Under the pieces are notes generated by a model. The model made no database searches, had not been told where the DNA came from, and saw only the letters and a program-made list of their open reading frames with translations. Below are positions 16,981 to 25,545 of a DNA stretch of 64,000 nucleotides, one piece after another. Origin of the DNA: Acuticoccus sp. MNP-M23. Its GTDB lineage: Bacteria > Pseudomonadota > Alphaproteobacteria > Rhizobiales > Amorphaceae. The position numbers were made by a program, and so were the translations under genes. The stretch is from positions 2,844,501-2,908,500 of the forward strand of contig NZ_CP133480.1 in assembly GCF_031195445.1 (NCBI RefSeq), read 5' to 3'. Position 1 is the first letter of the stretch. Each line of letters opens with the position of its first letter.

Positions 16981-18585
16981 TCAGTCCTTCTCGACGGAGA
17001 GGGTGCGCGCGTCGAGCTGGCGGTGGAACCAGTAGGCGTAACCGTCCGCGCCGTTGGAGGCGACGTTGAGGGCTGTCTGCCACAGCGGAATGCGCGGGAT
17101 GTCCTCGAACGCGACCTCGATCATCCGCTCGATCTTCGGCGCCCATTCGGGGTCGTCCACCGGCAGGTGCAGCGTCTCGGAGACCAGCGTTTCGATTTCC
17201 GGGTTGCTGTAGTTGGACGAGTTGAACAGCTTGCCGTCCTGGTAGGCCCAGAAGAAGTAGTAGTCCGGGTAGTTCAGCCAGCCGCCGAAGCCTTCAAGGT
17301 GGAGCGGCAGGCGCTTTTCCACCAGAGAGGCGGTGCGCCAGTTGGCACCGGGGATCTTCTCCAGCGTGGCGTTGATGCCGATCTTCTTCAGATTCTCGAT
17401 GATGAGGAGCGCGGTCGGCTCCATCCAGTCGAGCTGGTTGAGGTCGATCGAGAAGGGCACGTCGAAGCCGTCAGCATAGCCGGATTTGGCGAGGTGTTCC
17501 TTGGCCTTGTCGAGGTCGGTGTAATAGGGCGAGGGCTGCGGCCATGCCGTGCCTTCGACCTTGTCCGAGCCCCACATCGGGACGCCGCGGCCGTAGGCTG
17601 CCGTCTGGAAGATTTCCTCGTAGGGGATCGCGTAGGCGACGGCCTTGCGCACGTCCGGATCCTTGAACGGATCGAAATTGTAGTTGAGGCCGACGACGTT
17701 GATCGAGTTCTCGACCGGGGTCGAGTAGACTTCGAGGCCGGCCTCCGCCAGCTCCTTGGCATCCTTGTTGGGGATGTTGAAGGAGAGCTGGACGTCGCCG
17801 CGCTCGATCAGGGCGCGCCGGGTCGCGGGGCTCGGCACTTCGCGCAGGATGACGCGCTGCACGCCGGGGAGGTCGCCGTGCCACTCGTCGTTGCGGTCAT
17901 AGACGATCTGCTGGCCGGGGTCCCAGCGGCTGACGCTGAAGGCGCCCGAGCCGATGGTGTTCTTGTGGACATATTCCAGCGCCCAGGGGTCGTCCGCCGT
18001 GGCGTTTGCCTTGGCGACCTTGGAGTTGAGGATGAACGGCACCGGGACGGCAAGATCCGGGATCGCGAGTTTTGACGCGCGGTCCAGCGTGATGACGAAG
18101 GTCTTGTCGTCGGGTGCGGAGAATTGCTCGGGCCGCTCGAAGCCGCCGGCCTTCATCTGCGAGGAGGGGAAGCCGCCGACGGTGACCGCGCGGTCGAACG
18201 ACCACTTCACGTCCTGCGCGGTGACGGGCGAGCCGTCCTGGAACTTCACGCCATCCTTCATGGTGAAGGTGATGGTCTTGCCGTCCTCGGAGACGTCCCA
18301 GCTTTCCGCAAGGTCGGGCTCGATGACGGAATAGTCGTAAGAGAGGCTGCCGTCGTCCATCTCCTTGATGCCGAATTTCACCAGCCGGTCGTAGCAGTTG
18401 ACCGCCACCTGGTAGGACGGGCGGTTGGTGCCCGTGCGGTGAATGTCGAGGCTGTTGATGGTCTCGCCGTGGACGCCGACGAGGACGTCGCCGGCGGCGC
18501 TGGCGGGCAGGATGCTGGCGAAGGGTAGCGCGCTGGCGAGGCCGGCTGCGGCGCCTGCCTTCAGGACGGAACGTCTGGAAATCAT
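16981..18585 (-). CDS. Family 5 extracellular solute-binding protein of the ABC importer
   Basis: A 534-residue periplasmic binding protein of the peptide/nickel (SBP_bac_5) family. A Tat-type signal is visible: SRRSVLKAG followed by a hydrophobic stretch and ASAAGD. Domain landmarks are PDLAESWDVSEDGKTITFTM, GVKFQDGSPVTAQDVKWSFD, NTIGSGAFSV and VRKAVAYAIPYEEIF. It captures substrate and delivers it to the two permeases encoded next. Genetic linkage with allophanate hydrolase suggests a urea-, biuret- or amide-like ligand rather than peptides, but this is inference. The ATG at 18585 has GAGGAGC upstream. It is the first gene of the operon. Confidence 0.93.
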   Translation of the reverse strand: MISRRSVLKAGAAAGLASALPFASILPASAAGDVLVGVHGETINSLDIHRTGTNRPSYQVAVNCYDRLVKFGIKEMDDGSLSYDYSVIEPDLAESWDVSEDGKTITFTMKDGVKFQDGSPVTAQDVKWSFDRAVTVGGFPSSQMKAGGFERPEQFSAPDDKTFVITLDRASKLAIPDLAVPVPFILNSKVAKANATADDPWALEYVHKNTIGSGAFSVSRWDPGQQIVYDRNDEWHGDLPGVQRVILREVPSPATRRALIERGDVQLSFNIPNKDAKELAEAGLEVYSTPVENSINVVGLNYNFDPFKDPDVRKAVAYAIPYEEIFQTAAYGRGVPMWGSDKVEGTAWPQPSPYYTDLDKAKEHLAKSGYADGFDVPFSIDLNQLDWMEPTALLIIENLKKIGINATLEKIPGANWRTASLVEKRLPLHLEGFGGWLNYPDYYFFWAYQDGKLFNSSNYSNPEIETLVSETLHLPVDDPEWAPKIERMIEVAFEDIPRIPLWQTALNVASNGADGYAYWFHRQLDARTLSVEKD

Positions 18586-18681
18586 GAACGGTGCTCCTCG
18601 GACTGGCGTGTTCTTGCCATTAAGGAGTGTAGGCTTGTCGTGTTCTGCCGCTGACTTCCACTGCTCATTTCGCAGTAAGGT

Positions 18682-18698
18682 GCTGCATTGAATGCAGC
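18682..18698. promoter_or_regulatory. Perfect 17-bp palindrome upstream of the ABC/atzF operon
   Basis: GCTGCATT-G-AATGCAGC, perfect 8-base arms around one base, lies 97 bases before the binding-protein ATG. Size, symmetry and place fit an operator for a dimeric regulator of this operon. No regulator gene is adjacent, so the partner is unknown. Confidence 0.4.
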
Positions 18699-18788
18699 GC
18701 TTTGGGGCGGAGCGAAATTGCTTCTGCGGCGCAGCGGGTTGGCAGCCGCGCCGGGGCAATGCGCTCAGCCCGGAGGCCGCACGATCGA

Positions 18789-20261
18789 TCAGTGCATCAT
18801 CGGCGGGTCCTGGCTGGGCGGGGGGAGGAGCCCGGCCGGACCGCGAGGCGGTGCTTCCGTGGTGTTGCTGTTGGCGGCGTGGATGGGAAAGGGCGGGGTG
18901 ATGGCGCAGGGCAGGCGCCGTCGCAGCGGATGTCGGGCGTGGATCTCCGACACCGGGTCCAGCACCCAGCGGTCGAACAGGGCGCCCTGGAAAACGGTTT
19001 CGTTGTGCGCCGCAGCCTCGGCAAGGCGCTCCTGCTCTGCGGCGGTGAAGCCCGGCTCGCGCTCCATGAAGGTGAGGAACGACCGCCACGCCTTGTCGAA
19101 GCGCATCGCCGGGTCTTCGCGCATGTCGTAGCTGTGGTCCACCAGATCGTGCAGGACGTCGAAGCCGGTTTCTTCCAGAAGGGCGATGGTGCCCTGGTTG
19201 CCGAACACGATGAACGGGGTGCCGGCGATCACCGCCTTCAGAGTTTTTTCGGTGAAGCGGCGCTGGTCCGGCAGAGCGACTTCCTTTTCGGTGACGAGCT
19301 GGAGTTCGGAATCGCGCAGGGCCTCGATCGGCATGAAGTTGGTGACGTTGCGTGGCGAGGCATGGGAATCAAGGTCGATCTGGTGGTTACGGTTGATCGC
19401 GCAGAAGGATGAAACCTGGCTCTGGTTGTCGCGGAAATGGTGGTGGAGGCTGACCAGCGAAAGCTCTGCAAGGAAGGCGGGGCTGCCGGGTAGCGAGCGG
19501 CGGAACTGGTCCTTGCGAAAGGAGAGGTAGCCGGGATCGGACATTCTGAGGAGGCGGGCCGCGAGGAGTGCGCGCGTCGCCGTCGCTTCGAAGTTGGTGC
19601 AGATGTAGCGTTTTGCGCGCGGCTTGTCGGCCGCGGCGGCAAAGCCGAAGCGGTAGGCGGTTTCCTCGCGGTGGACGCGGTTGCCGAACAGCATGCGCCA
19701 GAACACCGGAATGAAGGCGTGGGCGTTGACGATGGAAAGATCGCGCACACCATCGGCCGAGCGTTCGGGTGCGGCGATATTCTGCGTCAGGACGATGATG
19801 TTCTGGGCGGGCATGCCGAAAAAGTCGGTGATGCGGCGGATGTTGCGGGTCCAGAAGGTGGGGCGGCCTTCGTGCGACCAGTCGAGCACCAGAAGGGCGC
19901 GGCCGCCGCGGAGCTGCTGCTTGAGCGGTTCTGACAGCGCATCCAGCCGTTCGGGCAGCTCGACCCGGCGACCGGACCCGGATGCAAGGTCGCCGTAGCG
20001 GGTGTCGATCCGCATCCAGACGACGGGCAGGCGGGTGTTGCCGGCGTGGCGGGCCGGGCCTTCGGGCAGAAAAGTGAGCTTGGCGCCAGCGTAGGTCTCG
20101 AACGGTTTGCCGACAAAAAGTTCGTAAAGGGCGGCGAGCATGGGGGGCGGGCGGCGAAGGTCCCGCGCTTCGCAATGAATGTCGAGGTCGGCAAGGGCGG
20201 CGAGGGCCGGGTGGTCGGACCGGAAGGCCACCATGTCGGCAACGATACTGCCCTCTCTCAT
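18789..20261 (-). CDS. Uncharacterised protein, possibly glycosyltransferase-related
   Basis: A 490-residue soluble protein, not confidently recognised. No signal peptide or membrane helix is evident. Middle landmarks are LLVLDWSHEGRPTFWTRNI, ITDFFGMPAQNIIVLTQN and KRYICTNFEATATRALLAA. Near residues 365-405 it has FTEKTLKAVIAGTPFIVFGN followed by LLEETGFDVLHDLVDHSYD; this (T/S)EKT...G.PFI..G...L...GF pattern is one I recall from glycosyltransferase-like and capsule-related proteins, so sugar transfer is a guess. The last 40 residues are Pro/Asn rich. The ATG at 20261 with AAAGG upstream is chosen over a TTG at 20345 lacking such a site. Confidence 0.65.
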   Translation of the reverse strand: MREGSIVADMVAFRSDHPALAALADLDIHCEARDLRRPPPMLAALYELFVGKPFETYAGAKLTFLPEGPARHAGNTRLPVVWMRIDTRYGDLASGSGRRVELPERLDALSEPLKQQLRGGRALLVLDWSHEGRPTFWTRNIRRITDFFGMPAQNIIVLTQNIAAPERSADGVRDLSIVNAHAFIPVFWRMLFGNRVHREETAYRFGFAAAADKPRAKRYICTNFEATATRALLAARLLRMSDPGYLSFRKDQFRRSLPGSPAFLAELSLVSLHHHFRDNQSQVSSFCAINRNHQIDLDSHASPRNVTNFMPIEALRDSELQLVTEKEVALPDQRRFTEKTLKAVIAGTPFIVFGNQGTIALLEETGFDVLHDLVDHSYDMREDPAMRFDKAWRSFLTFMEREPGFTAAEQERLAEAAAHNETVFQGALFDRWVLDPVSEIHARHPLRRRLPCAITPPFPIHAANSNTTEAPPRGPAGLLPPPSQDPPMMH

Positions 20262-20396
20262 CAGACGGCCTTTCAATGCGCGGCACGCCTGCCGCTCGGT
20301 TGCACCAACGTCCCGCCAAACAGAAATGCCGGGATCAGGCTGCAAACTTTAGGCAAGCTGGCTTGCACCGGGCTGTGATGCGGAGGGCGCCAGCGT

Positions 20397-20885
20397 TCAG
20401 GCGGGGGCAGCGGAGCGGCGCGCGCGGTCCAGCGCATCGGCGAAGGCCGTGGCAAACGACGCCCGGTCGTCCGGATTGAGGAAGGCGCCGATCACGACCA
20501 CCTTGCCGTGGGAGCCAAGGTCGATCCGCGTGACGCCTTCTTCTTCCTGCCGGATGATCGTGAGGCGCGCCCAGAAGGGATTGAAACGGTGCTCCGTCAC
20601 CGCGCCGGCGGCGGTGACCTTGCGCACCAGCACCTCGCTTTCGCTGACGGCAATTTCCTCGAACTGGCGGCCTGCGCGATAGCTGAGTTTGAAGCAGACG
20701 TAGATGAGCAGAACGTCGAGCACGGAAAAGATGGCGACGGGCCACGCGCCCAGCGCCAGTGCGCGCAGCGCGCCAAAGCCCATGATGGCTGTGATGCCTG
20801 CCATCATGACAAAAAAGCCGCGGCGGCTTAGCGAACGATGCGGATAGAGCACAGCGTGAAAGGCGCCGGGCGATGTTTGATCCAT
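20397..20885 (-). CDS. DUF2244 family membrane protein
   Basis: A 162-residue protein with a short cytosolic N-terminus (HAVLYPHRSLSRRGF), two transmembrane helices (FFVMMAGITAIMGFGALRAL and WPVAIFSVLDVLLIYVCF) and a C-terminal soluble domain with SESEVLVRKVTAAGAVTEHR, FNPFWARL and LGSHGKVVVIGAFLNPDDR. The PHRSLS start and W..R domain fit DUF2244, often found near cytochrome oxidase genes elsewhere; no such context here. Start is the ATG at 20885; an ATG nine bases earlier is possible. It is divergent from the ABC permease gene with only 43 bases between starts, so promoters must overlap. Confidence 0.82.
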   Translation of the reverse strand: MDQTSPGAFHAVLYPHRSLSRRGFFVMMAGITAIMGFGALRALALGAWPVAIFSVLDVLLIYVCFKLSYRAGRQFEEIAVSESEVLVRKVTAAGAVTEHRFNPFWARLTIIRQEEEGVTRIDLGSHGKVVVIGAFLNPDDRASFATAFADALDRARRSAAPA

Positions 20886-20928
20886 GGAATGCATTATACG
20901 TCGCGCGGCGAAGGATGCGAAGGTTCTG

Positions 20929-22677
20929 ATGTCGCAATTGAAAGCTGAAGGCCTCCCGCGCAAGCCACGCGCAAGCCACATCGCGTCCAATGGAGGAACC
21001 ACCGCACCTTTGAGCTGGCGGCTCGTCTCCATGGTGGTGAGTGCGGTGCTTGTGGTGCCGGTGGTGGCCGGGCTTGTGGGCGTCATTGTCCCGGCAATGG
21101 GGTATTTTCCGGCGCTGGGCGCGCGGGAGCCGGGCTTTCAGGTGCTTGCGGCTTTTGCCGCGGAGCCCGGAATTGCGCGCTCCATTGCCGTCAGCGCGCT
21201 GTCGGGGCTTGTGGCCACGGCGGTCTCGCTGGTGCTGACGGCGCTGATTCTGGCGGCGGCCTTCGCAACGCGGACACTTGGCGTTGCCGAACGGTTGCTG
21301 GCGCCCATCCTTTCGGTGCCCCATGCGGCTGCGGCGCTGGGGTTCGTGTTCCTGTTCGCGCCCTCGGGCTTCCTGTTGCGGCTGGTGTCGCCCTGGGCAA
21401 CCGGCCTCGACGTGCCGCCCGACATTGCGATCCTGCGCGACCCCTGGGGCTGGTCGCTGGCAGCCGCTCTGGTGGTGAAGGAGACGCCGTTCCTCTTTCT
21501 GATGGCGCTGGCGGCATTGCGCCAGGTGCGGGCGGGCGAACGGGCGGCCGTGGCGCGAACGCTGGGCTACGGGCCAATGACCGCGTTCCTGCATGCGGTG
21601 TGGCCGCTCGTCTACCGTCAGATCCGCCTGCCTGTGCTGGCGACCCTCGCGTTCGCCGTATCGGTGGTGGACATGGCGCTTATTCTGGGGCCGACACGCC
21701 CTGCGCCGTTGTCGGTGCGGATCGTCGGCTGGCTCCAGTCCACCGACCTTGCGGACTGGATGATCGGCAGTGCAGGCGCCTTTGCCATGGCGGTGCTGGC
21801 CGGCGCGACGATTTGCCTGTGGCTTGCAGCCGAGGTTGCGGTGGGTGCTGTCATGCGGTCGGCGGCGCTGTCCGGCGCGCGCCTTACCCGCGACGGGGCC
21901 GTGCGGACGCTGGTGCTGAGCGCCGCCGGGCTTGGCGTTGCGGTGGTCTTCTGCGGTTTCGGCGGGCTCATCGTCCAGTCCTTCGCGGGATATTGGCCAT
22001 TTCCGCAAACCTGGCCCGGCACGATGAATCTGTCGGCCTGGACGCAGCGTTTGCCCATGGCCGCTGGCACCTTGCAGGCGACGCTGCTGCTGGCGCTCGG
22101 CGCGACCGTTGTGGCGCTGCCGCTGGCCGTGCTCCTCCTTGAAGCGCAGCGGCGCGGGGCGCGGGTGTGGTGGCTCATCTATGCGCCGCTGATTGCGCCG
22201 CAGGTGGCCTTCCTGTTCGGCCTCAACGTGCTTGCCATTGCTGCCGGCTTGCAGCCCGGCGCGGTGGCGGTGACGTTGTGCCACGCGCTGTTTGCGCTGC
22301 CTTACGCCCTCATTGCGCTATCAGGCCCATGGCAGGCGCTGGACCCGCGCTACGAGGCGGTGGCCGCAAGCGTGGGCGCGGGGCCGGTGCGCCGGCTCTT
22401 TACCGTGCGGCTTCCCATGTTGTTTCCACCGCTGTGCGTGGCGGCGGCTCTTTGCGTTGCCGTCAGCGTCGGGCTTTACCTGCCGACGCAGTTGATTGGG
22501 GGCGGGCGCGTGGTGACGGTAACGACGGAGGCCGTAACGGCAGCAAGCGGCGGCGACCGGCGGCTGATCGGCATTTTCGCCAGCTTGCAGCTTGTCCTGC
22601 CCTTTGCCGCATTTGCGCTGGCCCGCGGCGCGCCGCGGCTGGTGCGCGGCGTGCGCCGTGCCGGGTTCGCCGCGTGA
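20929..22677 (+). CDS. ABC transporter permease, two-domain (YnjC/ThiP-like)
   Basis: A 582-residue inner-membrane protein made of two homologous permease halves, each with about six helices and an EAA loop: ARTLGYGPMTAFLHAVWPLVYRQIRLP in the first half, AASVGAGPVRRLFTVRLP in the second. This doubled architecture is that of ThiP, FbpB and YnjC; the sequence feel and the partner ATPase favour the putative thiamine-type YnjC group, but substrate is not shown. About 35 polar residues precede the first helix. The ATG at 20929 has GAAGG upstream. Its stop overlaps the ATPase start (GTGA). The usual binding-protein gene is absent next to it. Confidence 0.85.
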   Translation: MSQLKAEGLPRKPRASHIASNGGTTAPLSWRLVSMVVSAVLVVPVVAGLVGVIVPAMGYFPALGAREPGFQVLAAFAAEPGIARSIAVSALSGLVATAVSLVLTALILAAAFATRTLGVAERLLAPILSVPHAAAALGFVFLFAPSGFLLRLVSPWATGLDVPPDIAILRDPWGWSLAAALVVKETPFLFLMALAALRQVRAGERAAVARTLGYGPMTAFLHAVWPLVYRQIRLPVLATLAFAVSVVDMALILGPTRPAPLSVRIVGWLQSTDLADWMIGSAGAFAMAVLAGATICLWLAAEVAVGAVMRSAALSGARLTRDGAVRTLVLSAAGLGVAVVFCGFGGLIVQSFAGYWPFPQTWPGTMNLSAWTQRLPMAAGTLQATLLLALGATVVALPLAVLLLEAQRRGARVWWLIYAPLIAPQVAFLFGLNVLAIAAGLQPGAVAVTLCHALFALPYALIALSGPWQALDPRYEAVAASVGAGPVRRLFTVRLPMLFPPLCVAAALCVAVSVGLYLPTQLIGGGRVVTVTTEAVTAASGGDRRLIGIFASLQLVLPFAAFALARGAPRLVRGVRRAGFAA

Positions 22678-23324
22678 GCCTTGTCTTGGACGACTACCGC
22701 GTTGCGCTAGGCGGGCGGACGCTGGCGCGCCTTTCGGTCACCGTGGCGCCGGGCGAAGTGCTTTCGGTGATGGGGCCTTCGGGTATTGGCAAGTCCTCTC
22801 TCCTTCTGGGGATTGCGGGGCTTTTGCCGCCGGGTTTTGCGGTGGAGGGTGCTGTGCGGCTTGGCGCTGCCGACCTTCTGGCGCTGCCGCCCGAGCGGCG
22901 CGGCGTTGGCATGATGTTTCAGGACCCGTTGCTTTTTCCCCACATGTCGGTGCTGGGCAATGTGATGTTTGCCGTCCCGCGCACTGCCGGAGGGAGGGCA
23001 GCCCGCCGGAACGCGGCCATGGCGGCGCTGCAGCGGGTTGCCATGGCCGATCTTGCAAGGCGCGACCCGGCAACCCTGTCCGGCGGGCAGAACAGCCGCG
23101 TGGCGCTGGCGCGGACGCTGGCGGGTGCCCCCCGCGCGCTGCTGCTGGACGAGCCGTTTTCGGCGCTGGACCAGGCGCTGCGGGCCGCAACGCGGGCCAT
23201 CGTCTTCGACCTTGCGCGCCAGGACGGGCTCCCCGTGGTGATGGTCAGCCACGACCCCGACGATGCCCGCGCTGCAAATGGGCCGGTGATCGATCTGTCT
23301 GCGGACTTGCCATTGCCCGAATGA
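22674..23324 (+). CDS. ABC transporter ATPase (YnjD-like)
   Basis: A 216-residue ATPase with Walker A GPSGIGKSS near residue 37, Q-loop MMFQDPLLFPH, signature LSGGQNSRVALA and Walker B LLLDEPFSALDQALR, then the switch histidine in VMVSHDPDD. The signature has Asn in place of the more usual Gln/Lys after SGGQ, as in YnjD-like proteins. Short length and lack of a regulatory C-terminal domain fit thiamine-type importers. The GTG at 22674 overlaps the permease stop, so the pair is coupled. The 3' end overlaps the likely promoter of the SRP RNA gene. Confidence 0.88.
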   Translation: MSLVLDDYRVALGGRTLARLSVTVAPGEVLSVMGPSGIGKSSLLLGIAGLLPPGFAVEGAVRLGAADLLALPPERRGVGMMFQDPLLFPHMSVLGNVMFAVPRTAGGRAARRNAAMAALQRVAMADLARRDPATLSGGQNSRVALARTLAGAPRALLLDEPFSALDQALRAATRAIVFDLARQDGLPVVMVSHDPDDARAANGPVIDLSADLPLPE

Positions 23325-23335
23325 CCCTTGATATA
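23307..23335 (+). promoter_or_regulatory. Likely sigma-70 promoter of the SRP RNA gene
   Basis: TTGCCA (23307-23312) and TGATAT/GATATA (23329-23335) are separated by 16-17 bases and end six to eight bases before the base-paired 5' end of the SRP RNA. The -35 box lies inside the last codons of the ATPase gene. Confidence 0.5.
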
Positions 23336-23340
23336 GGGGG

Positions 23341-23436
23341 CGGGAGGTCGGCGGTGGACGGGTCCTTCGCCAACCGGGTCAGGTCGGGAACGAAGCAGCC
23401 CTAACGAATTCGGTCCGGGTCATTGTCCGGCCTCCT
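23341..23436 (+). ncRNA. ffs: Signal recognition particle 4.5S RNA (small bacterial SRP RNA)
   Basis: The apical Ffh-binding region GGTCAGGTCGGGAACGAAGC followed by AGCCCTAACG carries the conserved GGTCAGG and GAAGCAGCC boxes of SRP RNA domain IV. The ends pair: GGAGGTCGG (23343-23351) with CCGGCCTCC (23427-23435), nine pairs with one G-U, closing a hairpin of about 93 nucleotides, the normal size. The RNA forms the SRP with Ffh and targets nascent membrane proteins to FtsY. Placement just before dnaX is the usual alphaproteobacterial order. Exact ends are inferred from pairing. Confidence 0.93.
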
Positions 23437-23512
23437 ATCCGCCAGCCCCTTCGCTTTGAGCCCAGGCGATGCGACCGCGCCGCCCGACCCTTGAGAGCGG
23501 CACGGAGTTGAA

Positions 23513-25207
23513 ATGGCCGACGCCACCCTTCCAGACCCCGCCCCAGCGGCCGAGGCCGGCGCCTACAGGGTGCTCGCCCGCAAATACCGCCCCAGCCACT
23601 TCGGCGAGCTGATCGGCCAAGAGCCGATGGTGCGCACCCTGCGCAACGCGTTCGCGCACCAGCGCATTCCGCAGGCGTGGATGCTGACCGGCGTGCGCGG
23701 CGTGGGCAAGACCACCACCGCCCGCATTCTCGCCCGCGCGCTCAATTATGAGCGCGATGGCGAGCCCCGCGAGCCGACGGTCGATTTCACCGAACCCGGC
23801 CGTCACTGTCAGGCGATCATGGAAGGCCGGCACGTCGACGTCATCGAGATGGACGCCGCCAGCCACACCGGCATCAACGACATTCGCGAGATCACCGATG
23901 CAGCGCGCTACAAGCCCGTATCGGCGCTCTACAAGGTCTACATCATCGACGAAGTGCACATGCTTTCAACGGCGGCCTTCAACGGCCTGTTGAAGACGCT
24001 CGAAGAGCCGCCTGCGCACGTCAAGTTCATCTTCGCGACCACCGAAATCCGCAAGGTGCCGGTGACGGTTCTGTCGCGCTGCCAGCGGTTCGATCTCCGC
24101 CGCATCGAGGTTGGCGAACTCTCCAGCCACCTTGCCAGGGTCGCAACGGCTGAAGGCGTCACCGTCGACGAGCCCGCACTGGCGATGATCGCGCGGGCTG
24201 CGGAAGGCTCCGTGCGCGATTCGCTGTCGCTGCTGGATCAGGCCATCGCCCATGGTGGCGGCAACGTGTCGGCCGACGACCTGCGCGACATGCTGGGCCT
24301 TGCCGACCGTGCGCGTGTCGTCGATCTCTTCGAGCTGGTGATGAAGGGGGAGGCGGCCGGTGCGCTTGCCGAACTTGGCGCCCAGTACGAGGTGGGTGCC
24401 GACCCCGTGGTGGTGCTCAGCGACCTCGCGGCGTTCGTTCACCAGGTGACGCGGCAGAAGGTGACCAACGCGCCGCCGGAGCCCGGCGAACCAGAGACCG
24501 TGCGCGAACGCTCTGCCGTCTTTGCAGGCACGCTCGGCATGGCGGCTTTGTCGCGCATGTGGCAGGCGCTGCTGGCCGGGATCGCAGAAGTACAGACGGC
24601 GCCCAAGCCCGTGATGGCGGCCGAAATGGTGCTGATCCGCCTTTGCTACATGGCGAGCCTTCCCGAGCCGGACGGCTTGCCCTTTGGCGACGCCCCGGCC
24701 GGACGCGGGGGAGGGGCCGGGGGCGGCGGGACCCATGCGCCTGCTGCACCAGCGCGGGCGGCGCCGGTGGCCTCCGCGCCTGCGGGGCCCGAGGCGCAGG
24801 CCCGCAAGGCGCCGCCGCAGCCGCAGAGCTTTGCCGCCGTGGCGCGGCTTCTCGAAGGCAACGTCATGCTGCGGCGGCAGGTGGAGCGGGACATGCGTCT
24901 CGTCAGCTTCGAGCCGGGGCGGATCGAGGTGTCGCTGCTTGAGGACGCCGAGCCGACGGTGGCCGGCGCGCTCGGCCAGAAGCTGACCGAGCTGACGCGC
25001 CGCCGCTGGATTGTCACCGTCAGCGAAGGCAGCACTGCGCCGACCTTGCACGAGGCCTTTGTTTCCGAGCAGGTCGCCCTCAAGGAAGACGCCAAGAGCG
25101 ACCCGCTGGTGCGCGCGCTGCTGGAACGCTTCGCCGACGCCGAGATTACCGAAGTCAGAAAGAACGAGGACGCGCCGGCCGGCAAGGCTGCGCGCAGCGA
25201 GGGTTAG
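23513..25207 (+). CDS. dnaX: DNA polymerase III subunits gamma/tau
   Basis: Clamp-loader ATPase, 564 residues. It begins after a 20-residue tail with VLARKYRPSHFGELIGQE, then Walker A GVRGVGKTTTARILARALNY at 60-79, Walker B YIIDEVHMLS, sensor FATTEIRKVPVTVLSRCQRF with the SRC arginine finger, and a lid domain. The zinc-binding module of E. coli DnaX is degenerate: only one Cys (RHCQAIMEGRH) remains, as I recall for other alphaproteobacteria. A Pro/Ala linker near 400-440 leads to the tau-like C-terminus (FAAVARLLEGNVMLRRQVER), which is shorter than usual. No A-rich frameshift site was seen. Followed directly by ybaB. Confidence 0.96.
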   Translation: MADATLPDPAPAAEAGAYRVLARKYRPSHFGELIGQEPMVRTLRNAFAHQRIPQAWMLTGVRGVGKTTTARILARALNYERDGEPREPTVDFTEPGRHCQAIMEGRHVDVIEMDAASHTGINDIREITDAARYKPVSALYKVYIIDEVHMLSTAAFNGLLKTLEEPPAHVKFIFATTEIRKVPVTVLSRCQRFDLRRIEVGELSSHLARVATAEGVTVDEPALAMIARAAEGSVRDSLSLLDQAIAHGGGNVSADDLRDMLGLADRARVVDLFELVMKGEAAGALAELGAQYEVGADPVVVLSDLAAFVHQVTRQKVTNAPPEPGEPETVRERSAVFAGTLGMAALSRMWQALLAGIAEVQTAPKPVMAAEMVLIRLCYMASLPEPDGLPFGDAPAGRGGGAGGGGTHAPAAPARAAPVASAPAGPEAQARKAPPQPQSFAAVARLLEGNVMLRRQVERDMRLVSFEPGRIEVSLLEDAEPTVAGALGQKLTELTRRRWIVTVSEGSTAPTLHEAFVSEQVALKEDAKSDPLVRALLERFADAEITEVRKNEDAPAGKAARSEG

Positions 25208-25208
25208 A

Positions 25209-25532
25209 ATGGACATTCTGAAGATGATGGGCAAAGCGCGGGAAATTCAGTCCCGCATGGGCGAGCTTCAGGAGGAGATGAAAACCCTCGAAGCCACCGG
25301 AGAATCCGGTGCCGGCGCCGTCGTTGCCCGCGTCAACGGCCAGATGGCGCTGGTGTCCCTCAAGATAGACCCGGCGATGCTGAAGCCGGAAGAGGCCGAG
25401 ATTGTGGAAGACTTGGTGATTGCGGCCTGCAACGACGCGCGCGAAAAGGTCGGCGCTCTGGTGCAGGAGCGCACCCAGGGCATGATGGGCGACATGGGGC
25501 TGCCCGCAGGCTTCAAGCTGCCGTTCGGCTGA
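25209..25532 (+). CDS. ybaB: YbaB/EbfC family nucleoid-associated protein
   Basis: A 107-residue DNA-binding protein with the family order: N-terminal helix [20 protein letters not shown], coiled-coil segment, central sheet [19 protein letters not shown], and a C-terminal helix ending [16 protein letters not shown]. It forms dimers that bind and bridge DNA. The ATG lies one base after the dnaX stop, and recR follows after 13 bases, the conserved dnaX-ybaB-recR operon. The start is fixed by the conserved N-terminal helix. Confidence 0.95.
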   Translation: MDILKMMGKAREIQSRMGELQEEMKTLEATGESGAGAVVARVNGQMALVSLKIDPAMLKPEEAEIVEDLVIAACNDAREKVGALVQERTQGMMGDMGLPAGFKLPFG

Positions 25533-25545
25533 GCCGGGCCTGCCC

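Noticed and set aside
23513-25207. Programmed frameshift making a short gamma form of DnaX
   Set aside because: No A-rich slippery run or following hairpin was visible in the frame.
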